A stretch of 48,605 bases of DNA from Deinococcus ruber (lineage in GTDB: Bacteria > Deinococcota > Deinococci > Deinococcales > Deinococcaceae), in the NCBI RefSeq assembly GCF_014648095.1, contig NZ_BMQL01000034.1:1-48605 (forward strand). The letters are read 5' to 3'. Shown here one piece after another: positions 45,413 to 48,605 of the stretch. How positions within the stretch are numbered: the first letter of the stretch is position 1; the number at the start of each line of letters is the position of its first letter. The notes below the pieces were generated by a model. The model saw only the letters and a list, made by a program, of their open reading frames with translations. It was not told the DNA's origin and made no database searches. The position numbers and the translations under genes are program-made.

Positions 45413-45418
45413 AGGCTA
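45413..45418 (-). promoter_or_regulatory. -10 box of the small membrane protein gene
   Basis: TAGCCT on the minus strand, exactly 6 nt before the GTG at 45406. Confidence 0.5.
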
Positions 45419-45516
45419 GCAGAGCGGGGCCGGGACACAGGACTCTGCACCGCCATTTCTACCCGCCACCGTCTGCACCGTGTTCAAGCTTTTGCCCGCG
45501 TGCAGGGCTGGCCCGC

Positions 45517-45522
45517 TAAACT
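45517..45522 (+). promoter_or_regulatory. -10 box of pgm
   Basis: TAAACT exactly 6 nt before the ATG at 45529; no ribosome binding site. Confidence 0.55.
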
Positions 45523-45528
45523 GGGTCT

Positions 45529-47172
45529 ATGCCCACATCTGCCCTGGCCGGTCTGCCCGCGCCTCAAGAGCTGCTGACCGATATCCCGAAGTTGCTGGCA
45601 AATTATGCGGCCATCCGGCCCGACCCTGCCAACCCCCTTCAGCGCGTGGCCTTTGGCACCAGCGGGCACCGGGGCAGCAGCGACGACGGCTCGTTCAACG
45701 AGGCGCACATCCTGGCGATTACCCAGGCGGTCTGCGAATACAGGGCCAGGGCAGGCATCCGGGGGCCGCTGTACATTGGGGCCGATACCCACGCACTCTC
45801 GGAACCGGCCCTTCAGACGGCGCTGCGGGTGCTGGCTGCCAACGGCGTCTGGACGCGGCGCAGCGCGGGCGGCGATTTCACCCCCACGCCCCTGGTGTCG
45901 TTTGCGATTCTGGAATTCAACCGCGATCTGCACAACAGCGAACAGGCCGACGGCATCGTGATCACGCCCAGCCATAACCCCCCCCGCGACGGCGGCTTCA
46001 AGTACAACCCGCCCAGCGGTGGCCCCGCCGACACCGATATCACCGGGGCCGTGCAGCGCCGCGCCAACGAGCTGCTCGAAGCCGGGCTGGAAGGCGTTCA
46101 GAGCGTCACATCCGAGCAGGCACTCGCCCACGCCGAAGAATGGGACTTCATCACGCCATATGTCGAGGCACTGCCCGAAGTGGTGAACATCGACGCCATC
46201 AAGCAGGCGGGCGTTCACATCGGCGTCGATCCGCTGGGCGGAGCCTCGCTGCCGGTCTGGGAACACATTCAGCGCCGCTACGGGCTGAACATGGAGATCG
46301 TGAACGAGGTGGTCGATCCGGCCTTCAGCTTCATGACGGTCGATCATGACGGAAAAATTCGCATGGACTGCTCCAGCCCCTCTGCGATGGCAAGCCTGCT
46401 GTCGCACAAAAACCGTTTCGACGTGGCGATTGGAAACGACCCCGACGCCGACCGACACGGCATCGTGACGCCAGACGGCCTGATGAACCCGAATCATTAT
46501 CTGGCGGTCTGCATCGACTACCTGTTTCAGAACCGCCCGGCGTGGCCCAGCACGGCAGGCGTGGGCAAGACCCTGGTGAGCAGCAACCTGATCGATAAGG
46601 TGGCGGCGCGGCTGGGACGCACGCTCGTCGAAGTGCCGGTGGGCTTCAAGTACTTCGTCGATGGGCTGCTGGAGGGCACGCTGGGCTTCGGCGGCGAGGA
46701 GAGCGCCGGGGCCAGCTTCCTGCGGATGAACGGCGCGGCGTGGAGCACCGACAAAGACGGCATCATTCTGGGCCTGCTGGCCGCCGAGATCAGGGCCGTT
46801 ACCGGCCAGACGCCCTCGCAGCGCTTCGCCGCACTCAGCCAGGAATTCGGCAGCAGCGCCTATTCGCGGGCCGACGCCCCGGCTACCCCCGCGCAGAAAT
46901 CCAAACTCAGCAAGCTGTCGCCAGAGCAGGTGCAGGCCACCACGCTGGCAGGCGACCCGATCACCGCCAAGCTGACCCGCGCCCCCGGCAACGACCAGCC
47001 CATCGGCGGCCTGAAAGTGCAGACCGAGTTCGCATGGTTCGCGGCCCGTCCCAGCGGTACCGAAGACATCTATAAAATCTATGCCGAGAGCTGGAAAGGC
47101 GAAGCGCATCTTCAGGAAGTCTTCGAGGCAGCGCGGGCGGTGGTGTCGGCAGCGTTGGAGGGCGACAGCTGA
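45529..47172 (+). CDS. pgm: Alpha-D-glucose phosphate-specific phosphoglucomutase
   Basis: 547 residues, the usual Pgm length. Interconverts glucose 1-phosphate and glucose 6-phosphate. Motifs: FGTSGHRG near residue 43, the phosphoserine loop [21 protein letters not shown], the Mg site [10 protein letters not shown], the sugar loop [14 protein letters not shown] and the phosphate-binding [12 protein letters not shown] at the end. Start at 45529 is set by the leaderless -10. Confidence 0.97.
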   Translation: MPTSALAGLPAPQELLTDIPKLLANYAAIRPDPANPLQRVAFGTSGHRGSSDDGSFNEAHILAITQAVCEYRARAGIRGPLYIGADTHALSEPALQTALRVLAANGVWTRRSAGGDFTPTPLVSFAILEFNRDLHNSEQADGIVITPSHNPPRDGGFKYNPPSGGPADTDITGAVQRRANELLEAGLEGVQSVTSEQALAHAEEWDFITPYVEALPEVVNIDAIKQAGVHIGVDPLGGASLPVWEHIQRRYGLNMEIVNEVVDPAFSFMTVDHDGKIRMDCSSPSAMASLLSHKNRFDVAIGNDPDADRHGIVTPDGLMNPNHYLAVCIDYLFQNRPAWPSTAGVGKTLVSSNLIDKVAARLGRTLVEVPVGFKYFVDGLLEGTLGFGGEESAGASFLRMNGAAWSTDKDGIILGLLAAEIRAVTGQTPSQRFAALSQEFGSSAYSRADAPATPAQKSKLSKLSPEQVQATTLAGDPITAKLTRAPGNDQPIGGLKVQTEFAWFAARPSGTEDIYKIYAESWKGEAHLQEVFEAARAVVSAALEGDS

Positions 47173-47203
47173 CCAGCGCGTTCAGACGGTAGACCTCTAA
47201 CAG

Positions 47204-47234
47204 ACGGACATTCAGCGTGTTGCCGAATGTCCGT
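47204..47234. terminator. Stem-loop between pgm and the pseudopilin genes
   Basis: ACGGACATTC / GAATGTCCGT, perfect 10-bp stem with an 11-base loop between convergent genes; no long T-run. Confidence 0.65.
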
Positions 47235-47260
47235 TGTGCAGTCGTAGGGAGCGGGCCGGA

Positions 47261-48070
47261 TCAGTTGGCGACGGGTGGTTTCCCGACGTTGCGCGGGTAC
47301 ACCGTCAGGGTGGTGGGCAGCGTGCCGGTCGGGACGCTGACGATCTGACCCGTCACCCTGCGCTGCGCCGCCAGATTCACGGTGACGGTGGTGCTGCCCG
47401 GCGTTTCCAGCCCGGTTGTGGGCGACACGCCATCGGCCTGCCGGAACAGGAAGTTGGTGTCTGCGCCGCTCTGTGAGGTGGGGCGCAGGTAGTCCATCAG
47501 CAGGCGGCCTGTCTCGGACGCAATCACGGTGGGGGTAAACCCTGAAGGGGTGTAATTGGCGCGGTACTCCATCAGCACCCAGGCGGTGCTGTCGTTGGCG
47601 GCGTCGGGGCCGGGGTTGAGGACGCCCGCGGCGTTCGCGATCAGGTCGCTGCGTTTCATGGCATAGAAGGCATAGAACGCGTAACAGGTATCCGGTCCGG
47701 CAGCGCTGTTACACGCTCCGGCCACCGGTCTTCTGGGCGGCAGCACGAAAGCCACGATGGGATCGGTGCCGACGATCCAGCTATTCCCGCCCGACGGCCT
47801 TTTGGTGCTGTAGCCGTTGCCCATCAGCAGGGTGCTGCCCACCGGAAACACATACGCGGCCTGCCCCAGCTTGCCCGCCATGTAGTTCTGGACACTCTGC
47901 GACTCCTGAATCAGCTGACTGCGGGCCTGGAGCGAAGTGGCCGCACGCGAGGTCGACATATTGAGCGCAAAGATCGACGCCAGTACCACTCCGAGCAGCG
48001 CCATCGCCACCAGCAGTTCGAGCAGCGTGAACCCCTGAGCGGCCCGGTCACGTCCTGGCAACCGGCTCAT
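47261..48070 (-). CDS. Minor pseudopilin, PilW-like
   Basis: 269 residues. Prepilin site Gly13-Phe14 in AAQGFTLLELLVAMALLGVV with Glu at +5 of the mature chain. The long C-terminal domain carries a short Cys pair (GACNSAAGPDTCYAF). Overlaps the upstream pseudopilin by ATGA, so they act together as minor components of a type IV pilus or secretion assembly. The exact PilW assignment is by length and position. Confidence 0.82.
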   Translation of the reverse strand: MSRLPGRDRAAQGFTLLELLVAMALLGVVLASIFALNMSTSRAATSLQARSQLIQESQSVQNYMAGKLGQAAYVFPVGSTLLMGNGYSTKRPSGGNSWIVGTDPIVAFVLPPRRPVAGACNSAAGPDTCYAFYAFYAMKRSDLIANAAGVLNPGPDAANDSTAWVLMEYRANYTPSGFTPTVIASETGRLLMDYLRPTSQSGADTNFLFRQADGVSPTTGLETPGSTTVTVNLAAQRRVTGQIVSVPTGTLPTTLTVYPRNVGKPPVAN

Positions 48071-48510
48071 GGTCTTGCCACCTCGATCTGAAGCACCGAT
48101 GTGCTGCCGCTCAGGGCCGCCGACACCGACACCTTTCGGAGCGGCGAGCCCGGGGCTGCCGGGCTGGAATCAGACGGACACGACACCTGCGTGCCCACCG
48201 AAAAGGCGATAGGAGCTGTCTGCACGGTTCCCCGAACGTCCTCGTCCTGCACGCTCAGCACCTTGACATCGGCAGGAAGCGAGCCAACCACGCAGTTGCC
48301 TGCATAGCGGCCTGGATCGAGCCACTGCCCGCGAATCAGCTCGATGGCCTGCTGCGCCTGGGTGGTGGCGGCAACCTGACGGGTGCTGCGCTGCGACATG
48401 CCGAACAGTCCGGTCAGCGGGGCCAGAATCGCCACGATCACGACGCCCAGCAGGGCCAGTGCCACCAGCACTTCTAGCAGCGTAAAGCCCTGCGCCTTAA
48501 TTCGACGCAC
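48067..48510 (-). CDS. Minor pseudopilin, PilV/GspI-like
   Basis: 147 residues, GTG start. The prepilin site is MRRIKAQG|FTLLEVLVALALLGVVIVAILAP with Glu at +5. Short globular part with two Cys (NCVVG, VSCPSD). Overlaps the next gene by ATGA. An upstream pilin gene would be expected beyond the window edge. Confidence 0.85.
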   Translation of the reverse strand: MRRIKAQGFTLLEVLVALALLGVVIVAILAPLTGLFGMSQRSTRQVAATTQAQQAIELIRGQWLDPGRYAGNCVVGSLPADVKVLSVQDEDVRGTVQTAPIAFSVGTQVSCPSDSSPAAPGSPLRKVSVSAALSGSTSVLQIEVARP

Positions 48511-48605
48511 TCAGAATCACCTTCCCGGTCACGCCGACTGCCTTAACTCATATCTTTGTGTGTTGAGCCGAGCCGTGGGAAGCTGGGCTTGTCACATCCT
48601 CGAGC
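48511..48605. other. Window edge upstream of the pseudopilin genes; no gene called
   Basis: On the minus strand a short frame ending GVTGKVILSASN with TAA resembles the C-terminus of a pseudopilin and overlaps the PilV-like gene start. But an in-frame TGA lies 17 codons before that TAA. Either a reading error, a degraded gene end or chance. Not enough sequence to decide. Confidence 0.2.

Noticed and set aside
45484..47109. Long minus-strand open frame opposite pgm
   Set aside because: Antisense shadow of a certain gene with no start signal or domain.

Overview
The window is a high-GC chromosomal segment of a Deinococcus-like bacterium. The basis is gene order (tuf, rpmG, secE, nusG, rplK, rplA, rplJ, rplL, rpoB, rpoC), a Thermus/Deinococcus-type alpha-aminoadipate lysine pathway with a LysW carrier protein, a Gfh1-like Gre-factor homologue, and many genes whose start codon lies 5 to 8 bases after a TANNNT -10 box with no ribosome binding site (leaderless genes). 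I see no rRNA, tRNA, CRISPR array, insertion sequence or prophage.

Layout. 1-14367 is the translation/transcription core: the 3' end of tuf, a minus-strand dGTPase-like gene and a divergent PNPOx-like gene inserted behind it, then rpmG-secE-nusG, rplKA, rplJL and rpoBC. The rpoBC promoter is embedded in a near-perfect 14-bp dyad and is followed by a leader of about 320 nt. 14404-24357 is ordinary housekeeping: CPBP protease, YIP1 membrane protein, PyrF, MATE exporter, DegV, a beta-hydroxyacid dehydrogenase, a DUF2721 protein, a Gfh1-like factor, an MFS transporter, an acidic disordered protein and an aldo/keto reductase.

24442-37095 is the most unusual region: a long, tightly overlapped plus-strand series that starts with homocitrate synthase and ends with LysX. 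The homoaconitase large and small subunits (lysT, lysU) are separated by about 4 kb of accessory genes (GNAT, PhzF, RidA, VOC, DJ-1/PfpI). Two AT-richer orphan genes whose products resemble each other are joined into the same overlapping frame chain. The LysW homologue keeps the EDWGE carboxyl end that carries the lysine intermediates, but all four zinc-ligand cysteines are replaced (Ser, Ser, Asp, Thr). The gene just upstream encodes a separate protein with intact LysW-like zinc ribbons and no EDWGE tail.

37196-48605 is accessory and mixed: a long-leader type IV pilin, a missed small ORF with a NUDIX gene, a minus-strand operon (two paralogous membrane proteins, an XRE regulator, a NatAB-like ABC exporter) headed by three 18-bp operator-like dyads, a single-chain MNT-HEPN fusion (normally a two-gene toxin-antitoxin pair), DUF3291, a second RidA, a secreted protein, GlpX, a missed 40-residue membrane peptide, phosphoglucomutase, and two minor pseudopilins. 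GlpX and phosphoglucomutase are divergent neighbours in gluconeogenesis and glycogen metabolism.
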